Shown here: positions 1-6,768 of the stretch, in pieces
How positions within the stretch are numbered: the stretch's first letter is position 1
How the letters are laid out: every line of letters begins with the position of its first letter
Assembly: GCA_021821235.1 (NCBI GenBank)
Contig: JAKACS010000065.1
Span: forward strand, 1-10,049
From: Bacillota bacterium
Lineage (GTDB): Bacteria; Bacillota; Bacilli; Bacillales_B; DSM-18226
Reading direction: 5' to 3'
DNA length: 10,049 nt
Program-made: the position numbers and the translations under genes
The notes under the pieces: model-generated
Seen by the model: only the letters and a program-made list of their open reading frames with translations
What the model was told of the DNA's origin: nothing
Database searches by the model: none

Positions 1-982
1 AGGGATCGGCAATTGTCATATCTCCGACAATTTCGCCGATTGTCTGGTCAAGCCACTCTTGCGTTTGTTTTTCAAATTCTTCAGCCAATTCCAGCACTTT
101 TTGATCAGCAGGAGTTGAATCCGTAACTTCGATGATCTCAGAAATCTTTTTACCGGCTTGCCATTTCCCATTTTGAAATGAAAATTGAACCGTCACCTTG
201 CCAATTGCCTGGCCATTGAACCCTGGCTGAACGATTGTTTTTCCATTCAGTTCTCCGGTAATTCGTCGATGCTGATGTCCTGTTAACAAAACATCGATGC
301 CATCGATTTCCTGGCAAATCCGGTAACCTTGATTTTCGCCTGTTAGCGATTCGGTCGGTTTCCCTGTGGCCAGATCCCGTTCAAACCCGCCATGATAGGA
401 AACGACGAGCAAATCGTACGTTTCATTTTTTTGCAAATAGTCAACCCACAATTTCGTTGTTTCAAAGGCATCGGTAAATTTTAGATTCTTTATATGGTTT
501 GGATTTTCCCAGTTGGGTATGTAGTGAGTGGTGATTCCTACTATCGCCACCCGCAAACCATTTTTAAATTCTTTGATAAAATAGGGATTTCCAAAATAAG
601 AACCTCCACTTTCGCGCTTTAAGATATTTGCCGATAGCCACGGGAAATGTGAATCATTCACGGATTGATCAAGCAATTCCATGCCGTAATTAAATTCATG
701 ATTGCCAATAATGGCAGCATCATAGTGTAGATGATTCAAAATACGAATGATTGGATTTTTTTTCTCATAAAGGAACTTTGCGTAATGATACGTTAACGGT
801 GTCCCTTGAATGACATCTCCATTGTCAAGTAACAATGTATATTCAGAATTCTGTTTTTCTTTGATAATAATTGAAGCGATTTTTGCAAAACCTGCATTGA
901 TTTCCTGGTTTGTTCCATAGTTGATGGGAAAGATATTGCCATGAATATCACTTGTTTCGAGCAGAATCAATTCACAGTGCAT
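1..982 (-). CDS. 5'-nucleotidase / metallophosphatase family protein, cytosolic (partial, 3' end off the left edge)
   Basis: The reading frame opens at ATG 982-980 and stays open to the left edge, giving the first 327 residues. It matches the calcineurin-like metallophosphatase domain of the UshA/YunD 5'-nucleotidase family, which removes phosphate from nucleotides and related esters using two metal ions. Visible metal-site motifs are D-x-H at residues 12-14, DNGD at 53-56, GNHE at 93-96, the YHGGFE histidine at 197 and GHQH at 235-238. There is no signal peptide: the chain starts almost directly with the first catalytic strand, so it is probably cytosolic like Bacillus subtilis YunD rather than periplasmic like UshA. 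The C-terminal substrate-recognition domain, expected after about residue 300, is mostly outside the window. A GGGGG ribosome site (993-989) sits 6 bases before the start. It is divergent from a phosphonate-type transporter with a Pho-like promoter, which suggests a role in phosphorus salvage. The family is secure; the substrate is not. Confidence 0.9.
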   Translation of the reverse strand, partial: MHCELILLETSDIHGNIFPINYGTNQEINAGFAKIASIIIKEKQNSEYTLLLDNGDVIQGTPLTYHYAKFLYEKKNPIIRILNHLHYDAAIIGNHEFNYGMELLDQSVNDSHFPWLSANILKRESGGSYFGNPYFIKEFKNGLRVAIVGITTHYIPNWENPNHIKNLKFTDAFETTKLWVDYLQKNETYDLLVVSYHGGFERDLATGKPTESLTGENQGYRICQEIDGIDVLLTGHQHRRITGELNGKTIVQPGFNGQAIGKVTVQFSFQNGKWQAGKKISEIIEVTDSTPADQKVLELAEEFEKQTQEWLDQTIGEIVGDMTIADP

Positions 983-1019
983 TGCGAACCCCCGTTCCAA
1001 ATATAGATTCATAAATTTA

Positions 1020-1049
1020 ATTATAAATGGAAAAAAATAAAAAAGACAA
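1020..1049 (-). promoter_or_regulatory. Candidate sigma-A promoter of the nucleotidase gene
   Basis: On the minus strand a TTGTCT -35-like hexamer (1049-1044) lies 18 bases from a perfect TATAAT -10 (1025-1020). Transcription would begin near 1013, leaving a leader of about 30 bases before the ATG at 982. The -10 is strong and the -35 is 4 of 6. The region is AT-rich, so chance matches are possible. Confidence 0.5.
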
Positions 1050-1072
1050 GAAATGCTAAATCCTCTAAAGAT

Positions 1073-1110
1073 TTTACAAAATCTTTACGAAAGTATTTCA
1101 AAATTATGAT
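1073..1110 (+). promoter_or_regulatory. Candidate PhoP-activated promoter of the phn transporter operon
   Basis: Three TTHACA-like repeats occur at exact 11-bp steps: TTTACA at 1073-1078, TTTACG at 1084-1089 and ATTTCA at 1095-1100. A weak fourth unit may lie at 1062-1067. They are followed by a TATGAT -10 at 1105-1110 with no good -35 at the usual distance. In B. subtilis, PhoP binds direct TT(A/C/T)ACA repeats with 5-bp gaps just upstream of the -10 of Pho genes, and that is the layout here. Transcription would start near 1117, about 40 bases before phnD. The match and phasing are seen directly; PhoP control is inferred. Confidence 0.65.
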
Positions 1111-1155
1111 ACGCTTTACAAGTAAGGAAAAATTTATCTAATACGGAGGTAGCAG

Positions 1156-2097
1156 ATGTTCAAGTTTAAAAAATTAACTGCGATCGGGATGTCTCTTGCA
1201 TTAGCTGTTGGTGTTCTTAGCGCCTGCGGAACGAACAAAGGCACAAATAATGCTGGTGAAGGCGGAAATGGATATGTTCCGAAAACTTTAACAGTCCAAT
1301 TCGTTCCTTCTCAAAATGCGGGTACTTTGGAAGCAAAAGCAAAACCGCTGGAGAAGCTTTTAAGTGACAAACTTGGCATTCCCGTAAAAGTAAGTGTTTC
1401 GACAGATTACAATACAATTATTGAAGCAATGGCTTCGAAGAAAGTGGACATCGGCTTCTTGCCGCCGACTGCTTATGTCATGGCACATGACAAAGGTGCT
1501 GCAAACGTGTTACTTCAAGCACAGCGCTATGGAGTAGATGACAAAACAGGCCAGCCAACTTCAGAATTGGTTGACTTCTACAAATCAATGTTTATCGTGA
1601 AAAAAGATTCAAAAATTAATGATATTAAAGATTTAAAAGGCAAGAAGATTGCCTTCCAAGATGTCACTTCCTCTGCTGGCTATGTTTGGCCGGCCGCATC
1701 TTTAATGGATGCAGGCATTGACCCAACAAAAGATGTTCAAGGCGTTACGGTAAAAGGACATGACCAAGCTGTTATTTCTGTGTTGAATGGCGATGTCGAT
1801 GCCGCTGTTGTCTTCCAAGATGCACGCAATATCGTCAAGAAAGATTATCCGAAGGTTTTTGATGATACAAAGGTCATAAAATTCACAGAAAAAATTCCAA
1901 ACGACACCATTTCCGTTCGTTCTGATATGAATAAGGATTGGGTAAAGAAAATCCAAGATGCTTTTGTTGCAATCGGTAAAGATGAGGAAGGACATAAAAT
2001 TATTAAAGATATTTATTCACACGAAGGTTATACTCCATCGAATGATAAAGTGTTTGACATTGTCCGTGACTATGCAAAGAAAGTAAAAACGGAGTAG
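1156..2097 (+). CDS. phnD: Phosphonate/phosphite-type ABC transporter substrate-binding lipoprotein PhnD
   Basis: This is a 313-residue periplasmic-binding-type receptor of the PhnD family, anchored outside the cell membrane, which captures a phosphorus oxyanion or phosphonate for the downstream permease. The N-terminus is a lipoprotein signal: a Lys-rich start, a hydrophobic stretch (about residues 8-22) and a lipobox LSAC with the lipidated Cys at 24, then a Gly/Asn linker to about 40. The mature part has family landmarks: FVPSQNAGTLEAK (49-61), STDY (82-85), IGFLPPTAY (99-107), the TSSAGY loop (171-176, equivalent to the STSGY loop that grips the phosphonate group), and GHDQAV...GDVDAAVV (201-219). 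A strong ribosome site, GGAGGT at 1145-1150, lies 5 bases before the ATG. It heads the operon and is followed by a hairpin with a T tract, typical of receptor genes expressed in excess over their permease. The ligand could be a phosphonate, phosphite or another compound; sequence alone does not decide. Confidence 0.93.
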   Translation: MFKFKKLTAIGMSLALAVGVLSACGTNKGTNNAGEGGNGYVPKTLTVQFVPSQNAGTLEAKAKPLEKLLSDKLGIPVKVSVSTDYNTIIEAMASKKVDIGFLPPTAYVMAHDKGAANVLLQAQRYGVDDKTGQPTSELVDFYKSMFIVKKDSKINDIKDLKGKKIAFQDVTSSAGYVWPAASLMDAGIDPTKDVQGVTVKGHDQAVISVLNGDVDAAVVFQDARNIVKKDYPKVFDDTKVIKFTEKIPNDTISVRSDMNKDWVKKIQDAFVAIGKDEEGHKIIKDIYSHEGYTPSNDKVFDIVRDYAKKVKTE

Positions 2098-2122
2098 TCG
2101 TCGTTTAGTTTATCATCATGTC

Positions 2123-2163
2123 GCCAGCCAGTAATGTTTTATTTACTGGCTAGGCTTTTTTTT
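2123..2163 (+). terminator. Intrinsic terminator or attenuator between phnD and phnC
   Basis: A perfect 9-bp stem, AGCCAGTAA (2126-2134) with TTACTGGCT (2143-2151), has an 8-base loop. It can extend by GCC/GGC (2123-2125 with 2153-2155) past one bulged A, and it is followed by eight Ts (2156-2163). It lies between the receptor and ATPase genes of one operon, so it probably works as a partial terminator or mRNA-stabilising end, leaving phnD transcript more abundant than the rest. Confidence 0.85.
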
Positions 2164-2208
2164 GCTTATCGATGTCTCTTCTATCAAATCAAGAAAGTTG
2201 GTATAGAT

Positions 2209-2982
2209 GTGATCGAATTTAGAAATGTCTCCAAGACTTATCCAAATGGAGTAAAAGGCTTAAAAAATATTAACTTGAAAATTGAACAAGGAGAGTTTGT
2301 CGTCATTGTTGGTTTATCCGGTGCAGGGAAATCAACATTGCTGCGCTCTATAAATAGATTAAATGAAATTTCGGATGGCGAGATTTTGATTGATGGAAAC
2401 TCGATCACGAAAGCAAAAGGCCCATCACTGAGAAAAATCCGCCGCGATATCGGGATGATTTTTCAAAGCTTTAATTTAGTAAAACGGTCAACTGTCCTAC
2501 GAAATGTTTTGTCAGGAAGGGTTGGGTACCATTCAACATTGCGAACCATTTTTGGACTTTTTCCAAAGGAAGATGAAAACCTTGCATTTGATGCATTAGA
2601 CCGGGTGAATATTTTGGAAAAAGCTTATACGCGCGCCGATCAGCTCTCAGGCGGCCAGCAGCAGCGGGTTTCGATTGCACGGGCATTGGCGCAGCAGGCT
2701 AAAATTATTTTGGCAGATGAACCGGTTGCGTCGCTTGATCCGTTAACAACAAAGCAAGTAATGGATGACTTAAGACGAATCAACAAGGAATTGGGGATCA
2801 CAACAATTGTCAATCTACACCATGTAGATTTAGCGAGGCAGTACGCAACAAGAATTATTGGCATGCGCGCTGGGGAACTAGTTTTTGACGGAGCAGTTGA
2901 AGTGGCTACAGATGAAACGTTTGCGGAAATTTACGGTCGGCCAATTAAAAAGGACGAATTATTAGGAGAGAGTGTCGAATGA
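2209..2982 (+). CDS. phnC: Phosphonate-type ABC transporter ATP-binding protein PhnC
   Basis: This is a 257-residue ABC ATPase that powers import through the PhnE permeases at the inner face of the membrane. Counting from the GTG start at 2209, it shows Walker [10 protein letters not shown] (35-43), the Q-loop MIFQSFN, the signature LSGGQQQR, Walker [14 protein letters not shown] with the D-loop, and the switch histidine in NLHHVDLA. All ATPase elements are intact. The GTG start is chosen because it gives the family N-terminus ([13 protein letters not shown]). The ATG at 2134 in the same frame lies inside the preceding terminator stem and would add an unrelated 25-residue leader. The ribosome site before the GTG is weak (a purine-rich AAGAAAG about 11 bases upstream), so translation may be limited. 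The stop overlaps the start of phnE1 as ATGA. Confidence 0.93.
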   Translation: MIEFRNVSKTYPNGVKGLKNINLKIEQGEFVVIVGLSGAGKSTLLRSINRLNEISDGEILIDGNSITKAKGPSLRKIRRDIGMIFQSFNLVKRSTVLRNVLSGRVGYHSTLRTIFGLFPKEDENLAFDALDRVNILEKAYTRADQLSGGQQQRVSIARALAQQAKIILADEPVASLDPLTTKQVMDDLRRINKELGITTIVNLHHVDLARQYATRIIGMRAGELVFDGAVEVATDETFAEIYGRPIKKDELLGESVE

Positions 2983-3770
2983 ATCATGAACAAAGCAAGG
3001 TATTGCCTAAACCTTCAAGTAAGATGAAAACCTATGTGACCATATTCATTGTCATTTTGCTTCTTTGGGGCAGTTCGCTGCAAACCGGTTCCTCCTTAGG
3101 TGAATTATTTACTGGCTTACCAAATGTAATGGATCTGTTGAAGCAAATGATTCCTCCGAATTGGGCTTATTTTGATAATATTACCGCGGCAATGTTAGAA
3201 ACGATCCGCATGGCTGTTATTGGCACGACTTTTGGAGCGATCCTTTCAATTCCGGTTGCGCTTTTTTCGGCAAGCAATGTGTTTCAAAGTTTTTGGCTCT
3301 TTTATCCTGCCAGGTTTGTTTTAAACTTAATTCGAACTATTCCCGATTTATTATTGGCATCGATTTTTGTGGCAATTTTTGGCCTGGGAGCATTGCCAGG
3401 TATTTTGGCGCTAACTGTTTTTTCAGTTGGCTTAATTGCAAAATTAACGTATGAGGCGATGGAATCAATTGATCTCGACCCGCTTGAGGCAATGGTTTCA
3501 GTGGGAGCCAACAAGATTCAGTTGATCGTTTTTGCTGTCATTCCCCAAGTATTAGCTTATTTTATCTCCTATGTTCTTTACACATTTGAAATAAATGTCC
3601 GGGCTGCAGCAGTGCTGGGTCTCGTTGGTGCCGGGGGAATCGGGCTATTTTATAATAAAACTCTTGGATTTCTTGAATACGATAAAGCCAGTTCAATTAT
3701 CGTTTATACATTAGTTGTCGTGTTGTTAATCGACTACGTCAGTACGAAATTACGGGAGAAGTTATTATGA
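2979..3770 (+). CDS. phnE: Phosphonate-type ABC transporter permease PhnE (first copy)
   Basis: This 263-residue integral membrane subunit forms half of the translocation channel. Hydrophobic segments lie near residues 18-33, 76-98, 104-118, 124-155, 182-202 and 235-252. The cytoplasmic loop that docks on the ATPase is the EAMVSVGAN...IPQ stretch (170-190), an EAA-type motif. It is followed by the PhnE hallmark [11 protein letters not shown]...GAGGIG (204-222). The start ATG overlaps the phnC stop (ATGA, 2979-2982), with AGGAGAG (2964-2970) 8 bases before it, so translation is coupled. It is similar to, but clearly distinct from, the next gene product, and the two likely form a heterodimer. 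Confidence 0.93.
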   Translation: MNHEQSKVLPKPSSKMKTYVTIFIVILLLWGSSLQTGSSLGELFTGLPNVMDLLKQMIPPNWAYFDNITAAMLETIRMAVIGTTFGAILSIPVALFSASNVFQSFWLFYPARFVLNLIRTIPDLLLASIFVAIFGLGALPGILALTVFSVGLIAKLTYEAMESIDLDPLEAMVSVGANKIQLIVFAVIPQVLAYFISYVLYTFEINVRAAAVLGLVGAGGIGLFYNKTLGFLEYDKASSIIVYTLVVVLLIDYVSTKLREKLL

Positions 3771-4570
3771 TAGAAGCAGCTAAAAGAATTGAAAAACCGA
3801 AGAAAAAGCGTTTGAAGCTGTGGAGCATTTACTTTGTATTAATTCTCATTTATATTTGGGCCTTTGCAGGAATGGATGTCCCTGAAGTTAAGCAAACAGC
3901 CGGACAAATTTCAAAAGCAATTTTTGGCGGAATCTTTCATCCAGATTGGGGATATGTATCAGAGCCGGGCGGTGAAGATTTGCTTCATGGCCTGCTTGAT
4001 ACTTTGGCTATTGCTGTGATGGGGACATTTATTTCTGCGTTTTTGTGCATCCCGTTTGCTTTTTGGGCTGCGAATAATATGAGCAAAGGCCGGACGGTTT
4101 CGGGTTCGGGCAAATTTGTGCTCAGTTTTATCCGCACATTCCCTGAACTGGTGATGGCGATTATGTTTATAAAAGCGGTCGGACCGGGATCTTTTGCTGG
4201 TGTGCTGGCATTGGGACTGCATTCAATTGGGATGCTTGGCAAATTATTTTCCGAGGAAATTGAAAATATGGATTTAGGTTCGACCGAGGCTTTGATAGCT
4301 ACCGGGGCAAATCGTTTCCAAGTTCTTTGGTTTGCAATCATTCCTCAAGTCATACCTGGATTTCTTTCGTACACACTTTACCGTTTTGAAATCAACGTGC
4401 GTTCCGCAGCGATTCTCGGAGTCATCGGCGCAGGCGGTATCGGAACCCCACTTATTTTTGCTTTGACATCAAGGGATTGGAATCGCGTCGGGATCATTCT
4501 CTTAGGAATTATTGTCATGGTCACAATCATCGACCTGATCTCAGGCTATTTACGGAAAAGAATTATCTAA
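3767..4570 (+). CDS. phnE: Phosphonate-type ABC transporter permease PhnE (second copy)
   Basis: This 267-residue paralogue of the preceding permease completes a heterodimeric channel. It has a basic cytoplasmic N-terminus (KRIEKPKKKRLK, 6-17), then hydrophobic segments near 19-35, 78-102, 118-136, 142-160, 185-205 and 242-260. The ATPase-docking loop is EALIATGAN...IPQ (174-194), followed by the conserved EINVRSAAILG...GAGGIG (208-226). The start overlaps the previous stop (ATGA, 3767-3770) and has GGGAG (3754-3758) 8 bases upstream. It is the last gene of the transporter operon and ends at a strong bidirectional terminator. No catabolic gene for C-P bond cleavage follows. Confidence 0.93.
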   Translation: MIEAAKRIEKPKKKRLKLWSIYFVLILIYIWAFAGMDVPEVKQTAGQISKAIFGGIFHPDWGYVSEPGGEDLLHGLLDTLAIAVMGTFISAFLCIPFAFWAANNMSKGRTVSGSGKFVLSFIRTFPELVMAIMFIKAVGPGSFAGVLALGLHSIGMLGKLFSEEIENMDLGSTEALIATGANRFQVLWFAIIPQVIPGFLSYTLYRFEINVRSAAILGVIGAGGIGTPLIFALTSRDWNRVGIILLGIIVMVTIIDLISGYLRKRII

Positions 4571-4597
4571 CCTTCGTGCGCTTCATGCTTGCATGAT

Positions 4598-4639
4598 AAA
4601 AAAACAGCTCTATCCGCTTCTGGATAATGAGCTGTTTTT
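4598..4639. terminator. Bidirectional intrinsic terminator shared by phnE2 and dps
   Basis: The stem AAAACAGCTC paired with GAGCTGTTTT is continued by TATCC/GGATA past a two-base bulge, with a short GCTTCT loop. The left side begins with a run of seven A (4598-4604) and the right side ends with five T (4635-4639), so each strand reads as a GC hairpin followed by U. It lies between converging genes and can stop both. Confidence 0.9.
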
Positions 4640-4654
4640 GCCATTGTTTGCTTG

Positions 4655-5089
4655 CTATTTTCCAAGAAAGGAGTTAAGCATCCAATTGTGTTTATCTAGT
4701 TTTTCAATTAATCCCAAGAAAAGATCTGCTGTGACTTCATCATTGTTCTGATCAGCAACTTCAATTCCTGCTTTAAGTTCATCAATGATTAAAGAAAAAT
4801 CTTTGACTAGCGTTTTAACCATTTCTTCAGCTGATACCATTTCAGTTGCTTCATCAATTGTGGACAATTCCAAATATTGCTTTAAGGAAGCGATCGGGAT
4901 TCCGCCACTCATAAGCAGACGCTCGGCCATTTCATCGATTACTGTTGCTGCTTCTTCATAAAGTTCTTCAAATTTTGCATGTAAGGTAAAAAAGTGTGAC
5001 CCTTTTACAAACCAGTGAAAATGATGCAATTTGGTATAAACCACATTCCAGTTCGCAATTTGCTGGTTGATTACAGTTTCAATTGTCAT
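4655..5089 (-). CDS. dps: Dps-family ferritin-like protein (iron storage and DNA protection)
   Basis: This is a 144-residue Dps/MrgA-type miniferritin. Such proteins form 12-subunit shells that oxidise Fe(II) with peroxide and store the iron, which limits hydroxyl-radical damage. The inter-subunit ferroxidase ligands are all present: His25 (in the HHFHW block), His37, Asp52 and Glu56 (DEMAE). Their spacing (12, 15, 4) equals that of Listeria innocua Dps His31, His43, Asp58, Glu62. The position matching Listeria Asp47 is Glu41, a conservative change. The N-terminus is short and lacks a Lys-rich tail, so direct DNA binding is doubtful and an iron-detoxifying role is favoured. The start is set by GGAGGG (5102-5097) 7 bases upstream; an earlier ATG at 5095-5093 runs straight into TAA. 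Two PerR-like boxes flank its promoter. Confidence 0.94.
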   Translation of the reverse strand: MTIETVINQQIANWNVVYTKLHHFHWFVKGSHFFTLHAKFEELYEEAATVIDEMAERLLMSGGIPIASLKQYLELSTIDEATEMVSAEEMVKTLVKDFSLIIDELKAGIEVADQNNDEVTADLFLGLIEKLDKHNWMLNSFLGK

Positions 5090-5112
5090 TTACATTCCCT
5101 CCAGTAATTGAT

Positions 5113-5148
5113 TTATATTAATTATAACAAATATTATTTAAATGTAAA
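5113..5148 (-). promoter_or_regulatory. dps promoter with overlapping PerR-like box
   Basis: On the minus strand, TTTACA (5148-5143) and TATAAT (5126-5121) are 16 bases apart, a strong sigma-A promoter starting near 5114. The 15-mer at 5127-5113 (minus TTATAATTAATATAA) matches the PerR box TTATAAT-N-ATTATAA at 13 of 14 fixed positions and covers the -10, so a bound repressor would block RNA polymerase. Confidence 0.7.
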
Positions 5149-5155
5149 TATTAAA

Positions 5156-5170
5156 TAATAATAATTATAA
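5156..5170 (-). promoter_or_regulatory. Second PerR-like box upstream of dps
   Basis: On the minus strand this reads TTATAATTATTATTA, again 13 of 14 fixed positions of the PerR consensus. It lies just upstream of the -35 and 43 bp (about four helical turns) from the promoter-overlapping box. The surrounding DNA is very AT-rich, which raises the chance of a casual match. Fur boxes are related in sequence, so Fur is the main alternative. Confidence 0.6.
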
Positions 5171-5324
5171 ATAAAATTGTTTTTACAGTGGTTACCGTAG
5201 AAATAGTTCGTTTAAATGGATCGTTCAAAAGGTAATTTCATTATCTGTAATATGTACTCAGCGGTCGATGAAAAGTAGTTGATAGACCCAAAGTGAAGAG
5301 ATAGATCATGACGCGCCAGTGCAT
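5171..5324. other. Intergenic spacer with no recognised gene
   Basis: This stretch lies between the dps control region and the carrier terminators. It has no ORF with a ribosome site, no tRNA-like fold that I can make out, and no clear promoter. Base composition is less AT-rich than the dps promoter region beside it. I see no function in it. Confidence 0.5.
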
Positions 5325-5350
5325 AAAAATCAGGTTTGACCTGGATTTTT
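5325..5350. terminator. Small hairpin flanked by A and T runs, distal terminator candidate
   Basis: AAAATCAGGT and ACCTGGATTTT pair around a TTG loop with one bulged G. The A run on one side and T run on the other allow it to act on either strand. For the minus-strand carrier gene it lies just past the larger hairpin at 5354-5390 and may be a back-up terminator. The stem is short, so its strength is uncertain. Confidence 0.5.
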
Positions 5351-5353
5351 GCA

Positions 5354-5390
5354 AAATAATGACCACCCGTTGGACAGGTGGCCATTATTT
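5354..5390 (-). terminator. Intrinsic terminator of the C4-dicarboxylate carrier gene
   Basis: AAATAATG-a-CCACC (5354-5367) pairs with GGTGG-c-CATTATTT (5377-5390), giving 13 pairs with a single A-C mismatch and a 9-base loop. Read on the minus strand it ends in a T-rich run. It lies about 30 bases after the carrier stop codon. Confidence 0.75.
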
Positions 5391-5420
5391 AGGAAGTTAT
5401 CGCAAAATCTCCTTTGATGC

Positions 5421-6698
5421 TTATATCTTTTCTGCGTTGATAGGAATGGTTGAGAGCCGTGTGGTTGTCTCTGGCACTGTTGGATGAAATTCATTCTCCA
5501 TTTTGGAAACGACAACAGTGGCAACGCCATTTCCGATTAAGTTTGTGATGGCGCGCGCTTCCGACATAAAGCGGTCAACGCCAAGCAGCAGGGCAATTCC
5601 TTCCACTGGAATCGTCGGAAATGCTGAGAGCGTAGCTGCCAGTGTAATAAAGCCAGAACCTGTGACGCCGGCAGCGCCTTTAGAAGTCAACATTAGAATT
5701 CCAAGCAGTGTAATTTGATGCCAAATTGTCAGATCAACATTATAGGCTTGTGCGATAAAGATTGCTGCCATTGAAAGATAAATAGCGGTTCCATCCAAGT
5801 TGAAGGAATAGCCGGTTGGCACGACAAGTCCGACTACCGATTTGGAACAGCCGTATTTTTCAAGTCGTTCCATCATTCTTGGCAAGGCGGATTCAGAAGA
5901 AGAAGTGCCAAGCACAAGTAAGATTTCTTCTTTAATATAGACGATGAATTTTAACACATTGAAGCCATAAATTTTTGCGACAATTCCAAGGATTCCAACG
6001 ATAAAAATAAACATGGTCAGATAGACGCTTCCCATTAACTTTCCTAGAGAATAAAGCGAGCCGAGACCAAAGTTGCCAATCGTATATGCCATTGCACCTG
6101 ATGCTGCAAATGGCGAAAACTTCATTACGATATTGACAATTTTGAAAAAAACATCGGTAAATTGCTCGAAAATTTTAATAATCGGCTTGCCTTTGTCGCC
6201 TAACGAAGCTGTGGCAATCCCGAATAAAACTGCTAAAAATAAAATCGGTAGCAAATCGCCTTTTGCTAATGAGCCGACAAAATTATCGGGGATAATACCA
6301 ATGATAAAGTCAAGAAAACTATTGCTTGTTTCTTTAGCCTGCTGGGTAAATTGTGCAACATCTCCGGCCTTTGCTGCCTGCGTATTGAAACCTGAACCCG
6401 GTTTGATGATATTCACGATCACAAGGCCAATTGCTAAAGCAAACGTAGAAATAATTTCAAAATACAGCAATGCTTTCCCACCGATTCGGCCGACTTTTTT
6501 TACATCTCCCATGTTGCCAATTCCGATGACAACCGTGAAGAAGACTATTGGGGCAATCAGCATCTTGATTAGCTTAATAAAGATATCGGCCAAGACTTTT
6601 AATTCGGAGCCGAATTTTGGAAAAAGAAAGCCAATTGCAATACCGATAAGGATCCCGATTAACACTTGAACGGTAAGATTTTTAAAATTGATTTTCAT
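5421..6698 (-). CDS. dctA: C4-dicarboxylate:cation symporter (DctA / B. subtilis DctP type)
   Basis: This is a 425-residue DAACS-family secondary carrier that imports succinate, fumarate and malate with cations. The fold landmarks are all present: an N-terminal set of hydrophobic helices, the serine-rich hairpin GTSSSESALPRM (264-275), NLDGTAIY (300-307) in TM7, SKGAAGVTGSGF (339-350) in hairpin 2, and DRFMSEARAITNLIGNG (375-391) in TM8. SKGAAGVTGSGF and DRFMSEARA are the DctA versions rather than those of glutamate carriers, which supports dicarboxylate as substrate. The start ATG (6698) is preceded by AAAGGGG (6713-6707) at 8 bases. It is divergent from a DctR/DctS-type regulatory pair whose sensor has DcuS-like ligand residues, and its leader holds a perfect cre site. 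Expression is therefore likely induced by dicarboxylate and repressed by good sugars. Acidic amino acids remain possible side substrates. Confidence 0.92.
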   Translation of the reverse strand: MKINFKNLTVQVLIGILIGIAIGFLFPKFGSELKVLADIFIKLIKMLIAPIVFFTVVIGIGNMGDVKKVGRIGGKALLYFEIISTFALAIGLVIVNIIKPGSGFNTQAAKAGDVAQFTQQAKETSNSFLDFIIGIIPDNFVGSLAKGDLLPILFLAVLFGIATASLGDKGKPIIKIFEQFTDVFFKIVNIVMKFSPFAASGAMAYTIGNFGLGSLYSLGKLMGSVYLTMFIFIVGILGIVAKIYGFNVLKFIVYIKEEILLVLGTSSSESALPRMMERLEKYGCSKSVVGLVVPTGYSFNLDGTAIYLSMAAIFIAQAYNVDLTIWHQITLLGILMLTSKGAAGVTGSGFITLAATLSAFPTIPVEGIALLLGVDRFMSEARAITNLIGNGVATVVVSKMENEFHPTVPETTTRLSTIPINAEKI

Positions 6699-6716
6699 TT
6701 ACAACACCCCTTTGTT

Positions 6717-6730
6717 TGATAACGCTTTCA
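6717..6730 (-). promoter_or_regulatory. CcpA catabolite-response element (cre) in the dctA leader
   Basis: The minus-strand 14-mer TGAAAGCGTTATCA fits the Bacillus cre consensus TGWAANCGNTNWCA at every fixed position. It lies 19 to 32 bases before the dctA start codon and just upstream of its ribosome site, downstream of the likely promoter. CcpA would there act as a roadblock and give carbon catabolite repression of the carrier. Confidence 0.8.
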
Positions 6731-6768
6731 TGTACATGGTAATAGAAAATTCAGAATACAATAAGATT

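Noticed and set aside
2134..2208. ATG at 2134 as the start of phnC
   Set aside because: It lies inside the terminator stem-loop, has no ribosome site, and adds 25 residues unlike any ABC ATPase N-terminus. GTG 2209 gives the normal family start.
3985..4341. 118-codon minus-strand frame inside phnE2
   Set aside because: Shadow of the permease reading frame; the composition reflects the coding strand.
4584..4593. ATGC-TT-GCAT palindrome after phnE2
   Set aside because: Only four pairs with a two-base loop and no T run; too short to call, and the strong terminator follows at once.
5241..5324. 27-codon minus-strand ORF in the spacer between dps and dctA
   Set aside because: No ribosome site; it begins directly after a terminator hairpin and shows no recognisable feature.
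6073..6669. 198-codon plus-strand frame inside dctA
   Set aside because: Antisense shadow of a well-supported carrier gene, with no ribosome site or recognisable domain.
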